Source: Halobacteriales archaeon QS_5_68_33 (GTDB taxonomy: Archaea; Halobacteriota; Halobacteria; Halobacteriales; Haloarculaceae). From it: 39,360 bases of DNA. The notes under the pieces are model-generated. The model ran no database searches and was not told where the DNA came from. It saw only the letters and a program-made list of their open reading frames with translations. Made by a program: the position numbers and the translations under genes. The stretch lies in the NCBI GenBank assembly GCA_003023785.1, contig PXRS01000018.1, positions 1-39,360 on the forward strand, written 5' to 3'. How positions within the stretch are numbered: position 1 is the first letter of the stretch; each line of letters begins with the position of its first letter. Below, piece after piece: positions 20,990-31,434 of this stretch.

Positions 20990-22096
20990 TCAGGTCAAAA
21001 GCGAGACAGCCGAGACGAGCAGGTCGCCGTAGACCAGGCTCATCACGAGTCCCAGGAACATCGGGACGATGAACGGCAACCCCGGCGAGACCCACACCAC
21101 GTTCTCGGCGACGAGCACCTCCAGGCCGTCGCGGAGTTTCTCCGGGGTCGTCCCGTAGGCGTCGCCCTCGATGTCGTCGAGGAACGCCTCGGCGCCCCAC
21201 GGGTCTGTCTCCGTCTCGCTCTCCGTTTCCGTGGCGTTCCCGGTCTCGACGCTCTCGTCGTCCGGCCCTTCGCGGTCCTCAGTTCCGCCGTCCGTCCCGC
21301 CGTCGGTCACGGCGTCGGTGGCCGGGTCCGGGGTGTCCTCGGGTTCGATAGCCCCGTCGCCGGGGGGATTCGGGTCGGCGGGGAGGCTTTCGGGGTCGCG
21401 ATAGGTCGCGGGACCCTCGCGCAGGTCCACCAGCGTGCAACCGCGCCAGCGCAGATACATCCGCAGCGCGTCGAGGTCGAGGCCGCGGCGGACGAACCCC
21501 TCGGGCGTTTCCATGAGCGAGCCGTACTCGCCGGTGACCTCGCTCGCGCGGACGGGCTTGCCGAGGAGCATCGCCCGCCCGACGTGGCCCCGGAGGGCGT
21601 TCCGGAGGGCGACGCCGAGCGGGTAGGTCGCGCCGACGACGACGGTGTTGGTGAGCACCGTCAGCGAGAAGACGCCGATGGTCGGGCGGGTCAGCGGCAG
21701 CGACGCCGTCGGGAGGATGTACTCCGGGAAGGTGGGAAAGAGGACCGCGAGGACGATCAGCGCCTTGGCGTCGGCGCCGCCGAAGCCGCCGAACCAGTAG
21801 AAGAGGTAGCCGATCGGTGCGACGAGCCCCAGCGAGAGGGCGACGCGGACGAAAAAGAACTCGCGGGCGGGGTCGCCGCCCGTGACGTCACCGGTCAGGA
21901 TCCGCCAGCAGTCCCAGACGACCAGGGCGATGCCGAGCGCCGCGAGCGGGAGCCACGTCCGGTTGGGGACGCGGCGGGTCCTGACGTCGCGGTAAGCGGC
22001 CCACCCGAAGACGGGGACCGCGACGAGTCGCAACAGGTCGGCCGGCGGGCTCTCTGTCAGGGGCGTGACCAGCCAGTCGGCGGCGGAGGCGAACAC
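20990..22096 (-). CDS. Prepilin/preflagellin peptidase, A24 family
   Basis: This membrane aspartate protease removes class III signal peptides from archaeal pilins and archaellins. The 368-residue protein has the two catalytic aspartates in the expected places: [11 protein letters not shown] after the first helix and [11 protein letters not shown] (the GxGD-type motif) in the middle. About six hydrophobic helices surround them. A long acidic, Thr/Glu/Asp-rich insertion (about residues 235-305) separates the core from a C-terminal region with a last helix ([20 protein letters not shown]). The start is GTG. It is divergent from rfcL. The TGA stop abuts a degenerate palindromic element. Confidence 0.85.
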   Translation of the reverse strand: MFASAADWLVTPLTESPPADLLRLVAVPVFGWAAYRDVRTRRVPNRTWLPLAALGIALVVWDCWRILTGDVTGGDPAREFFFVRVALSLGLVAPIGYLFYWFGGFGGADAKALIVLAVLFPTFPEYILPTASLPLTRPTIGVFSLTVLTNTVVVGATYPLGVALRNALRGHVGRAMLLGKPVRASEVTGEYGSLMETPEGFVRRGLDLDALRMYLRWRGCTLVDLREGPATYRDPESLPADPNPPGDGAIEPEDTPDPATDAVTDGGTDGGTEDREGPDDESVETGNATETESETETDPWGAEAFLDDIEGDAYGTTPEKLRDGLEVLVAENVVWVSPGLPFIVPMFLGLVMSLVYGDLLVSAVSLLT

Positions 22097-22208
22097 ACAG
22101 GAGAGGGCGCGAGCAGGGAATTAATCGTTTCGGCGCGAGAACCGGCGACTGTCGAGCGGTCGAACGGTCGACGGTCGAGAGAGGGAGGACCGGTCTCATC
22201 ACGTGCCT

Positions 22209-22223
22209 GTGTCCGACAGCATC
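22209..22223. repeat. Possible solo end of the palindromic family
   Basis: TGTGTCCGACAGCATC resembles the right end of the rimI copy (TTGTGTCCGACAGTATC). It lies in the divergent spacer between the prepilin peptidase gene and rfcL and not at a stop codon. It is short and could be chance. Confidence 0.25.
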
Positions 22224-22237
22224 GGGAACCGGGAGCA

Positions 22238-22246
22238 CTTTACTAC
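22238..22246 (+). promoter_or_regulatory. TATA-like box for rfcL
   Basis: CTTTACTAC lies 19-27 nt before the ATG of rfcL in the 168-bp divergent spacer. Confidence 0.35.
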
Positions 22247-22264
22247 ACAGGACGTACACGGAGC

Positions 22265-23809
22265 ATGGTAGACTGGACGGAGAAGCACCGGCCGTCGTCG
22301 CTGGCCGAACTCCGGGGCAACGACAAGGCGCGCGACGCCCTCCGGGAGTGGGCCGATACCTGGGCAGACCACCGCGAGGCGGTCGTCCTCCACGGGTCGC
22401 CCGGCGTCGGCAAGACCTCCGCCGCCCACGCGCTTGCCGGGGACGAGGGGTGGCCGACCATCGAACTCAACGCCTCCGACTCCCGCACGAAAGACGTCAT
22501 CGAACGCGTCGCCGGCGAGGCCGCCAAGTCCGGGACGCTCACCGCGGGCGGGAGCGGCCGACGCCTCGTCGTCCTGGACGAGGCCGACAACCTCCACGGC
22601 AACGTCGACCGGGGCGGCACCCGCGCGATCACCTCGCTGGTCAAGGAGGCCGACCAGCCCGTGATCCTCATCGCAAACGAGTTCTACGAGATGTCGAACG
22701 GTCTCCGGAGCGCCTGCCAGGACATCGAGTTCCGGGACGTCGGCAAGCGCTCCATCGTGCCCGTCCTCCGGGACCTGTGTCGCCAGGAGGACATCGAGTT
22801 CGAGGACGCCGCCTTGGACCGGATCGCCGAGATGAACAGCGGCGACCTCCGGGGGGCGGTCAAGGACCTCCAGGCGCTGGCCGAGGGCCGCGAGTCCATC
22901 GCCGCCGAGGACGTCGTCACGGGCGAGCGCGACCGGACGAAGGGCGTGTTCGATTACCTCGACACCGTGATCAAGGAGGCCGGCGCGCAGGAGGCCCTGG
23001 AAGCGTCCTACGACGTCGACGAGACGCCGGACGACCTCATCAACTGGATCGAGGACAACGTGCCCAAGGACTACGAGGGCGAGGAACTCGCGGTCGCCTA
23101 CGAGTTCCTGGCCAATGCCGACCGCTGGCTCGGGCGGGTCCGCGAGACGCAGAACTACACGTTCTGGCGCTACGCGGGCGACAACATGACTGCGGGCGTC
23201 GCGGCGGCCCGCCGGAAACCCAAGGGCGGGTGGACCCGCTACGGCCCGCCGAGTTACTGGTCGAAACTCGGGCGCACCAGCGGCACGCGGGACACCCGCG
23301 ATCACGTCGCCCGACAGGTCGCCGAGGAAAACGGGGTCAGCATGTCCACGGCCCGCCGGGAGGTCATGCCCCACCTCGCGGTCATGACCCACCACTGCAA
23401 GAACCGCGAGCTGACGGTGGCGATGGCCGCTCGCTACGACCTGGAGGAGACACACGTTTCCTTCATCACCGGCAGCGGCGAGGACACCAACAAGGTCCGG
23501 TCCATCGTCGAGGATGCCCAGGCCCTGCGGGAGGAACTCGCCGTCGAGCACGGTGGGGGCGCGTTCGAGGGCGGCAGTACCGACGGTGAGACGCCCGAGG
23601 AGGCGGGAGCAGACGACGAGGAAACTGTGGACGAGGACGCGGAGGACGGCGATGCCGACGCCGACACCGACGAATCGGTCTCACAGGCGTCGCTCGACGG
23701 GGGTGCGAGCAGTGGGGAAGGAGACGCCGAAGCGGACGGCGAGGCGGCCGAGGCGGACGACGACCCGGCGGAGGACGAACAGCAGTCGGGGCTGTCCGAT
23801 TTCACGTGA
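22265..23809 (+). CDS. rfcL: Replication factor C large subunit
   Basis: RfcL is the large subunit of the archaeal clamp loader, which opens PCNA and places it on primed DNA. The 514-residue protein has Walker A LHGSPGVGKTSAAHALAG (about 42-59), Walker B LVVLDEADNLHG and sensor 1 ILIANEF. A collar domain follows (YEFLANADRWLGRVRETQNY). An acidic tail, about residues 430-505, ends in QQSGLSDF, a good match to a PCNA-interacting (PIP) box. The start MVDWTEKHRPSSLAEL is the family N-terminus; the open frame upstream is not conserved-looking. Confidence 0.97.
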   Translation: MVDWTEKHRPSSLAELRGNDKARDALREWADTWADHREAVVLHGSPGVGKTSAAHALAGDEGWPTIELNASDSRTKDVIERVAGEAAKSGTLTAGGSGRRLVVLDEADNLHGNVDRGGTRAITSLVKEADQPVILIANEFYEMSNGLRSACQDIEFRDVGKRSIVPVLRDLCRQEDIEFEDAALDRIAEMNSGDLRGAVKDLQALAEGRESIAAEDVVTGERDRTKGVFDYLDTVIKEAGAQEALEASYDVDETPDDLINWIEDNVPKDYEGEELAVAYEFLANADRWLGRVRETQNYTFWRYAGDNMTAGVAAARRKPKGGWTRYGPPSYWSKLGRTSGTRDTRDHVARQVAEENGVSMSTARREVMPHLAVMTHHCKNRELTVAMAARYDLEETHVSFITGSGEDTNKVRSIVEDAQALREELAVEHGGGAFEGGSTDGETPEEAGADDEETVDEDAEDGDADADTDESVSQASLDGGASSGEGDAEADGEAAEADDDPAEDEQQSGLSDFT

Positions 23810-23847
23810 GCGCGAAAACGACCCGCGTTCTCGCGGAGCGGCGGTCA

Positions 23848-23927
23848 TACCGATTACTGTAGCGATTTACCGGTACGACCGCACGACTGCATGCGGTCGA
23901 TCCGGAACAGACTTACAGTAATCCGTA
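23848..23927. repeat. Stop-codon palindromic element at ctaA
   Basis: This 80-bp copy has divergent arms (TACCGATTACTGTA left, complement of right TACGGATTACTGTA) and an inner hairpin CGACCGCA/TGCGGTCG. It is flanked by TCA at 23845-23847 and TCA at 23928-23930, the latter the ctaA stop codon. Confidence 0.85.
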
Positions 23928-24434
23928 TCAGTCGTCGGCGCGGGCGCCGGCGCCGGTCTCGACGGCCGCATCCGCGTCGGCTTCGGTCGCCGACTCGACG
24001 CTCGACTCCTCGAAACTCCAGGCGGTCGCGGCGACGAGCGAGACGAGGATGGTCAGGGCGGCGGCGTGGTGGGCGACCTGTGCGAGGACGCCGAAGTTGA
24101 AAACGGTGTTGGCGCCCAGCAGCACCTGAACCGGCAACACCGCGAGCGCGACGGCGCTGGCGTACCTGGTGCGACGCTCGTGGTCGCCTCGCCAGGCGGC
24201 GACGGCCGTCCCGAGGATGGCGAAGCCGGTCACCATGGCGACGAAGCGGTGGAACCACTCGATGAAACTCGGCCAGTTGGCGGGGAACAGGCCGAACACG
24301 GCGCCGTCACACAGCGGCCAGCGCCCCGCACAGGCCAGGCCGGCGCCCATCGCGCCGGTGTAGACGCCCAGCAGGATCAGGCCGAACGTCAACCCCGTCG
24401 TCCCGAGCACGAGATGACGAAAGCGGAAGTCCAT
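23928..24434 (-). CDS. ctaA: Heme A synthase, half-size archaeal CtaA/COX15 type
   Basis: The enzyme oxidises the methyl group of heme O to make heme A for terminal oxidases. This 168-residue protein has about four transmembrane helices, half the bacterial eight, as known for archaeal forms that dimerise. Haem-ligand candidates are the His in WFHRFVAMVTG and the pair in AQVAHHAAALTILV. A Cys pair, GLACAGRWPLC, lies in the first outer loop. The C-terminus is acidic and polar. It is divergent from maeB, and no oxidase genes are in the window. Confidence 0.88.
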   Translation of the reverse strand: MDFRFRHLVLGTTGLTFGLILLGVYTGAMGAGLACAGRWPLCDGAVFGLFPANWPSFIEWFHRFVAMVTGFAILGTAVAAWRGDHERRTRYASAVALAVLPVQVLLGANTVFNFGVLAQVAHHAAALTILVSLVAATAWSFEESSVESATEADADAAVETGAGARADD

Positions 24435-24573
24435 GTTCGCCCGTTGGGAGCGCGTCGTATTCAGTCCCCGGAATCGTTCCCGGATCCTGCGAATCGAGGC
24501 GTCGCCGTTCGCGTCCCGGTTTCGACCTCCTCGCTCGCCGAAACTCGCTCGCGATCCCCCCGCAGTTCGATTC

Positions 24574-24605
24574 GTCAGACGGCGAAGGCGGTATCGTCGT
24601 CTGAC
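24574..24605. promoter_or_regulatory. Inverted repeat in the ctaA-maeB divergent spacer
   Basis: GTCAGACG (24574-24581) and CGTCTGAC (24598-24605) form an 8-bp inverted repeat with a 16-nt gap. It is followed 12-20 nt later by a T-run (about 24617-24624) just before maeB. It could be an operator or a stem-loop; which one cannot be decided from sequence. The rest of the 212-bp spacer has no gene. Confidence 0.4.
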
Positions 24606-24646
24606 TGAACGCGAAGCTTTTTTTCGGTCCCGGCCGCCGTCCCGGT

Positions 24647-26908
<2,262 letters not shown>

Positions 26909-26910
26909 AC

Positions 26911-27006
26911 CGTTACAAGACCGTATCATACGGTCGGTTGTAACGATTTACCGGTATTTCGTCGACCGATTCGACGAAATCCGGAAATGATTTACAACCG
27001 ACCGTA
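26911..27006. repeat. Stop-codon palindromic element at rnhA, with an adjoining solo end
   Basis: The complete 78-bp copy is 26929-27006, flanked by TCA at 26926-26928 and 27007-27009; the latter is the rnhA stop codon. The outer arms TACGGTCGGTTGTAA are perfect over 15 bp, and an inner 10-bp stem ATTTCGTCGA/TCGACGAAAT makes an almost complete hairpin. Immediately left, CGTTACAAGACCGTA (26911-26925) is a second element end sharing the same TCA, as if two copies met there. Confidence 0.88.
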
Positions 27007-27651
27007 TCAGTCGCTGGCGCCGCCGCGGTCCGCGCGGGAGGGCGGCGGGTAGCCGTTGTCCCCCGCAGTGGACGAGCCCGGGAGGACACAGCGGTCGGGT
27101 TCATCGTTGACGTGGGCGTACTCGTCGGGGACGTTGGCGAGGGGGTGGGCGGGGTTGTGCCCGCTGGGGATGCGAGCGGCGCGCAGTTCCGCGAAGTCGC
27201 GGATGCGCGTCCGGATGCCCCGCCAGTGGAGACCGGTCGCGTGGGGTACTGACACCGGGTGTGCGGGCTCGAAGCCGGGGTCACGTCCCGCGAGCACGGT
27301 AGCGTTGACGTTCCCGGCCAGGTCGTCGTGGTCGATGAGGACGCCGACGCGGGCGTCGTCGGGCGCGCGCTCGGCGAGCACGTCCAGCCCGAGGTGTAAC
27401 GCCCGGTATTCGGCGACGTTGTTGTCGGGCGTCTCGTTCGGGACCGAGAGCCGTGTGACGCGCTCGCCGTCACGTGTCTCTATCACGACGCCGAGCCCGC
27501 CGTTGGGGTCGTTCCCGCCACGGGGATCCCTGTAGGAGCCGTCGGTGGCGAGGTAGAAGTCGCGGTGGTGTGTGCGGGGCGGGTGGGCGATATGGGGCGT
27601 CGGTGCCTCGTCGAACAGGTCGCGCAACGTCGGCCGACCGTAAGCGGCCAT
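27007..27651 (-). CDS. rnhA: Ribonuclease HI (haloarchaeal type)
   Basis: RNase HI cuts the RNA strand of RNA-DNA hybrids. The 214-residue protein shows the catalytic acid residues in order: ATDGSYRDP (Asp), NNVAEYRALHLGLD (Glu), LIDHDDLAGN (Asp) and, towards the C-terminus, an acidic site in YAHVNDEPDR. About 30 residues precede the catalytic core, as in Halobacterium RNase HI. The ATG follows an ATTTAAAC box by 22 nt. The TGA stop is the right target repeat of a palindromic element. Confidence 0.88.
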   Translation of the reverse strand: MAAYGRPTLRDLFDEAPTPHIAHPPRTHHRDFYLATDGSYRDPRGGNDPNGGLGVVIETRDGERVTRLSVPNETPDNNVAEYRALHLGLDVLAERAPDDARVGVLIDHDDLAGNVNATVLAGRDPGFEPAHPVSVPHATGLHWRGIRTRIRDFAELRAARIPSGHNPAHPLANVPDEYAHVNDEPDRCVLPGSSTAGDNGYPPPSRADRGGASD

Positions 27652-27673
27652 GGTCCCGATTGGCGGTCCGCGA

Positions 27674-27681
27674 ATTTAAAC
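27674..27681 (-). promoter_or_regulatory. TATA box for rnhA
   Basis: ATTTAAAC (plus-strand reading) lies 23-30 nt upstream of the rnhA ATG at 27651, at leaderless spacing. Confidence 0.55.
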
Positions 27682-27845
27682 ATGTGGGCCGGCACGAACG
27701 CTACGACCGCTCGACGGTCCGGGAGTCCCCGCCGGGACCGGCCGTCGCTGGTCGGCCGCCCGACGGGTCCCCGCCCGGTTCGCGTCTGCCGACAGGAATC
27801 GACCGGAGACGAAAGTTTGAGGCCGGATCGAACCGAGGTGTGGGC

Positions 27846-28790
27846 GTGTCCCGCTACCGGAACCTCGGGCTCTTCCTCGGCCTCGCGGCCGTCTGGGGGT
27901 CGGCGTTCATGGCGATCAAGGCGGGCCTCTCGGAGTTTCCGCCCGTGTTGTTCGCGGCGCTTCGCTACGACATCGCGGGCGTGTTCATGCTCGCCTATGC
28001 CGCCGTGCGGGCCGACCGGTGGCTGCCGGCCGACCGCCGCCAGTGGGCGGCCGTCGGCGTCGGCGCGGCGCTGCTCATCGCCGCCTATCACGCCTTCCTG
28101 TTCGTCGGCGAGCAGTCGACGACCAGCGCCGCCGCCGCCGTCGTCGTCAGCCTCTCGCCGGTGTTGACGACGCTGTTCGCCCGCGTCCTCCTGCCGGACG
28201 AGCGCCTGTCGGTCGTCGGCGTCGTCGGCGCGCTACTGGGGCTGGCCGGCGTGGCGGCCGTCGCCAGCCCCGACCCCTCGCAGTTGCTCGCCGAGGGCGT
28301 CGTCGCTAACTTCCTGGTCTTTCTCGCGGCCCTCTCGTTCGCGCTGGGGAGCGTTCTGACGACGCGGTTCGACTCCGGCCTCGAACACGAGACGATGGAG
28401 GCGTGGTCGATGATCGGCGGCGCCCTCCTGATGCACGTCGTGAGCCTCGGACTCGGCGAGTCGCTCGCGTCAGTGACGTGGTCCCCCCGGGCGCTGTGGG
28501 CGCTCGGATACCTCTCGCTGGGCGCCAGCGCCGCCGGCTTCCTGGTCTATTTCACGCTGCTCGAACGCCTGGGCCCGATCGAGATCAACCTCGTCTCCTA
28601 CGTCGCGCCGCTTTTCGCCGCGCTCTCGGGGTTTCTCGTGCTCGGCGAGGTGGTCGACGCCTGGACCGGCGTCGGGTTCGTTCTGATCTTCGTCGGCTTC
28701 GTCCTGATAAAGCGACGGGCCATCCGCCAGGAACTCCCGCGCGCGACCGGCGCGCTCACCGGCGACGACGGGGACTGGTCGGACCGGTGA
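27846..28790 (+). CDS. EamA/DMT family transporter
   Basis: This 314-residue membrane protein has about ten hydrophobic helices in two homologous halves, the EamA (drug/metabolite transporter) pattern. Hallmarks are AAVWGSAFMAIKAGLSEFPP in helix 1 and LRYDIAGVFMLAYAA in helix 2. The second repeat has GYLSLGASAAGFLVYFTLLE and LFAALSGFLVLGEVVDAWTG. The start is GTG at 27846, or GTG at 27840 two codons upstream; both give the same mature protein in practice. Substrate is unknown; members export amino acids, drugs or nucleosides. It is divergent from rnhA. Confidence 0.92.
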   Translation: MSRYRNLGLFLGLAAVWGSAFMAIKAGLSEFPPVLFAALRYDIAGVFMLAYAAVRADRWLPADRRQWAAVGVGAALLIAAYHAFLFVGEQSTTSAAAAVVVSLSPVLTTLFARVLLPDERLSVVGVVGALLGLAGVAAVASPDPSQLLAEGVVANFLVFLAALSFALGSVLTTRFDSGLEHETMEAWSMIGGALLMHVVSLGLGESLASVTWSPRALWALGYLSLGASAAGFLVYFTLLERLGPIEINLVSYVAPLFAALSGFLVLGEVVDAWTGVGFVLIFVGFVLIKRRAIRQELPRATGALTGDDGDWSDR

Positions 28791-28826
28791 CCGACTGGAG
28801 GGGGCCGGCGGCCGGTCCGGAGACGG

Positions 28827-29084
28827 TCAACCCCGGTAGTAGGGGTGACCGACGAGGAGGGCGACGACGTTCAGCCCGAGAAGGGCCAGGAAGGCCGTCG
28901 CCGTGCTCTGTGAGGAGAGGCCTGTCAGGAAGAGGAGCGGGAGGTAGAGGAAGGGGAGGGCGATCGCAGCCCAGAACGCCGCCGCCGTCACCGGGGTTAC
29001 GACGGTGGCCCGGACGCTCCCGAGGGCCGACTTCGACTCCGATTCCGATGCCGTGGTCGTGAGGTCAGTCAGTCTCGTTGCCAT
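28827..29084 (-). CDS. Small two-helix membrane protein of unknown function
   Basis: This 85-residue protein starts MATRLTDLTTTASESESKSA, a polar N-terminus. Two hydrophobic helices follow (VTPVTAAAFWAAIALPFLYL and TATAFLALLGLNVVALLVG), and it ends HPYYRG. A TATA-like sequence lies at 29121-29130, about 37 nt upstream, so a short leader is likely; the upstream in-frame ATG would begin inside the promoter region. It converges on the EamA gene. Function is unknown. Confidence 0.72.
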   Translation of the reverse strand: MATRLTDLTTTASESESKSALGSVRATVVTPVTAAAFWAAIALPFLYLPLLFLTGLSSQSTATAFLALLGLNVVALLVGHPYYRG

Positions 29085-29384
29085 ACGGGGATACCTTCTA
29101 CCTACCACATACACACGTGCTATCTTAATACCGAGAGAGGGTTGGCGTCATTTCACCACGTTTCACGCTCGCGGCGCACCTACGAGACCTTTTACGAACG
29201 GACGAGACGCGCCGAGATGTTTTATCGCCCCCTCTCAGACCGTTTCTCCGGTCGGGCATTCCGGCGGTCGCTCGGCCGTCTGTGTGAGGAAGCGCGTCGA
29301 CGCGTGCCGGCGGAGAATCGACCGATTACTTTCGGGCCCACAGCCTGTGGGGTCACGTCCGTCGCCGGGGGTGCCCCGAGAGCG
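29085..29384. other. Spacer without a supported gene
   Basis: The 300-bp spacer holds the TATA-like TATCTTAATA (29121-29130) of the gene to its left. A plus-strand open frame beginning near 29142 overlaps the next gene and has no homologue-like features. The stretch is lower in GC than its surroundings near 29110-29240. I see no RNA gene in it. Confidence 0.4.
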
Positions 29385-29807
29385 TCAGCCCAGCAGCGAG
29401 ACGTCGACGGTGACCGGGCCTGCGGCGGTCTCGATGTTCGCCCGCTCGACGACGTGGTCGACGAGTCGTTTGCGCCATACCTCTAGCGCCTCGCGGTGGC
29501 GCTCGTGGTGGCGCTCGACGGTGTACTCGATGTCAGGGTCGGCCCGCAGCGCGTCCTCTGTGTCATCGGGGCGCGGATAGGCCGGCGCCGACTCGGAGAG
29601 CAGCGCCCGCGGGTCGACGTGGACCGACATGTCGTCGTCGCCGGCGGGGGCGTGGATTCGCGCCCGCATCCGGCCGCTGAACGGCGGCGTTACGCGCAAC
29701 ACCACCTGCTCGCCGCGCTGGTGTCGGCTTTCCACCGCCGCGACCAGGTCCTCCGCGGTGACCACCAGCGACCGGATCACGCTCGGGTCTGCCTCGTCCC
29801 CGCTCAT
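29385..29807 (-). CDS. Conserved haloarchaeal protein of unknown function
   Basis: This 140-residue acidic protein opens MSGDEADPSVIRSLVVTAED and contains EQVVLRVTPPFSGRMRARIH, a pattern I associate with a conserved haloarchaeal domain of unknown function. A helical C-terminal part follows (YTVERHHERHREALEVWRKR). There is no signal peptide or membrane segment. The start is 26 bp after the rhodanese stop, so it is probably the last gene of the Nudix-rhodanese operon. No function can be given. Confidence 0.78.
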   Translation of the reverse strand: MSGDEADPSVIRSLVVTAEDLVAAVESRHQRGEQVVLRVTPPFSGRMRARIHAPAGDDDMSVHVDPRALLSESAPAYPRPDDTEDALRADPDIEYTVERHHERHREALEVWRKRLVDHVVERANIETAAGPVTVDVSLLG

Positions 29808-29833
29808 CTACTCGCCACTCGGCGCCCGCCGCT

Positions 29834-30202
29834 CTAAAACGGCGCTGTCGAGTCGTCGGCTTCGGCCGCGTCGCTGTCCTCGCGTTCGAGCGGCCCGTCC
29901 CATGCTTCGAGGCCGCCGGCGAGACTCTCCACCGGGCCGTCGACGCCCCGGTAGGAGCCGACCAGGCGGGCGGCCTGGACGCTGGCCTCGCCATGCGGGC
30001 AGACCGTCACGACGCGGTCGACGCCGTCGAGTTCCTCGACGCGGTCCGTGAGTTCGGGCGCCGGGATGTTCTCGCTGCCGGGGATGTACCCCCGGGCGAA
30101 CGCGCCGGGGTTGCGGATGTCCACGACCCGGAGGTCCGGGTTCTCCGCGCCGGTTTCGTCGAGCAGCGTTCGCAGTTCGTCGGGGGAGATCTCGCCGTCC
30201 AT
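29834..30202 (-). CDS. Rhodanese-like domain protein
   Basis: This 122-residue protein is a single rhodanese domain with VDIRNPGAFARGYIPGSENI (about 27-46) and the active-site loop VTVCPHGEASVQAARLV, where Cys carries persulfide sulfur. Such proteins act as sulfurtransferases in the cytoplasm. The start is uncertain. A second ATG at 30344 overlaps the Nudix stop in the coupled ATGA arrangement seen in the rest of the operon, and it opens MSDDDPERSDASVVSVDDAA in another frame. In the frame of this gene, sequence just upstream (GPTEISLRGAQGLS) looks coding too. An N-terminal frameshift between about 30210 and 30275 is therefore possible. Confidence 0.82.
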   Translation of the reverse strand: MDGEISPDELRTLLDETGAENPDLRVVDIRNPGAFARGYIPGSENIPAPELTDRVEELDGVDRVVTVCPHGEASVQAARLVGSYRGVDGPVESLAGGLEAWDGPLEREDSDAAEADDSTAPF

Positions 30203-30340
30203 CGACAGTCCCTGGGCGCCGCGGAGTGAAATCTCCGTCGGACCTCGACGACCGTCGGGGCCAGCCTGTCGGCCCGGCCAGCGCCGCGGCGTCGTCGACC
30301 GATACGACGGACGCGTCGCTCCGTTCCGGGTCGTCGTCGC

Positions 30341-30877
30341 TCATAGGTACCCCTCCGAGGCCGCGACCGCCAGCGGCGTCACCTGGGAACCGTGGACGAC
30401 ATCGGCGTCGAGCGCCGCGTCAAGCGCGTCGTCGACCGGGACTGTGTAGACGGTTATCCGCTCGCCCGGGTCGCGGTCCGGGTCCCCTTTCGACAGTCCC
30501 TCGGCGAGACAGACCGTACAGTCCATCCGGACCCACTGCTCGGGTCGATAGGTCAGGAGTTCGGTGAGGTCGTCGGCGCGGTAGCCGGTCTCCTCACGGA
30601 GTTCCCGCCGTGCGGCTTCCGCCGGGGTCTCCCCCTCGTGTAGACCGCCGGCGGGACAGCCCAGCGTCCTCCCCCCGAGTTGCGGTTCGTACTCCTCGAC
30701 GAGGACCACCTCGTCGTCGGTGATGGCGACAACGGCGACGACGTCGTCGGGGTCGATCCAGTAGTACCGGGAACGGGCGCCGCCCGGTCGCTCGACCACG
30801 TCATACCCGGCAGCGAAGTGCTCGTTTTCGTACTCGACGATGGTTTCGATGACCGTCCAGTGCTCGCCCGCAGTCAC
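30341..30877 (-). CDS. Nudix hydrolase (second of a tandem pair)
   Basis: This 178-residue protein has the Nudix box G-x5-E-x7-REUxEExGU as GGLHEGETPAEAARRELREETGY (about residues 80-102). It starts at GTG (VTAGEHWTVIETIVEYENEH), overlapping the previous stop by the GTGA overlap. Context suggests an ADP-ribose or nucleotide-sugar pyrophosphatase, since the N-terminal strand pattern (YDVVERPGGARSRYYWID) resembles ADP-ribose pyrophosphatases. The substrate is unproven. It forms a coupled operon with the other Nudix gene and the rhodanese. Confidence 0.88.
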   Translation of the reverse strand: MTAGEHWTVIETIVEYENEHFAAGYDVVERPGGARSRYYWIDPDDVVAVVAITDDEVVLVEEYEPQLGGRTLGCPAGGLHEGETPAEAARRELREETGYRADDLTELLTYRPEQWVRMDCTVCLAEGLSKGDPDRDPGERITVYTVPVDDALDAALDADVVHGSQVTPLAVAASEGYL

Positions 30878-31434
30878 AACAGGCCCTCCTCGCGCGCGAG
30901 GAGGATCCCCTCGATGGTGGCGTCGTTGGCGGGTTCGCGCCGCGCCACGTCGAGCGCGTCCTCGATGGGCACCGTGCGCACCGAGAGGAACTCGTTGTCG
31001 TCGAGTTCGCGCTCGACCGGTTCCAGCCCCTCGGCGAAGACGATGCCCCGGCGGTGTTTGAGGACGCCGGTCGAACACCAGAACTTCTCGACGAGCGAGA
31101 CGCCGGCGGCGTCGAAGCCGGCCTCCTCGCGCAACTCGCGGGCGCCCGCCGTCGCGTAGGACTCGCCGTCCTCGACGATGCCGGCGGGGAGTTCGAGACA
31201 CCGCTCGCGGATCGTCGGCCGGTACTGGTCGACGAGGACGAGGCTGTCCTCGGTCCGCGCGACCACGACGACGGCGTCGGGCAGTTCCGCCCAGTAGTAG
31301 TTCTTCTCGCTGCCGTCGGGCTGGACGACGCGGTCGTACCCGCCGGTGTACCAGCCGGTCTCGTACTCGGCGGCGCGTTCGCTGACGGGCCACTCGTGGG
31401 TCGACTCGCGCGGCTCGACCGGGTCGTCGGTCAT
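30874..31434 (-). CDS. Nudix hydrolase (first of a tandem pair)
   Basis: This 186-residue protein has a Nudix box spanning AGIVEDGESYATAGARELRE and then EAGF. It is related to the next gene: both have a YYW(A/I) strand (KNYYWAELPDAVVVV) and a similar layout, so the pair probably arose by duplication. The start MTDDPVEPRESTHEWPVSER overlaps the preceding stop as ATGA, and its own stop overlaps the next start as GTGA. An ADP-sugar type substrate is likely but unproven. Confidence 0.88.
   Translation of the reverse strand: MTDDPVEPRESTHEWPVSERAAEYETGWYTGGYDRVVQPDGSEKNYYWAELPDAVVVVARTEDSLVLVDQYRPTIRERCLELPAGIVEDGESYATAGARELREEAGFDAAGVSLVEKFWCSTGVLKHRRGIVFAEGLEPVERELDDNEFLSVRTVPIEDALDVARREPANDATIEGILLAREEGLL

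Noticed and set aside
29142-29486. Plus-strand frame in the spacer at 29085-29384
   Set aside because: Its second half overlaps a well-supported minus-strand gene and its composition is Arg-rich, without family features.
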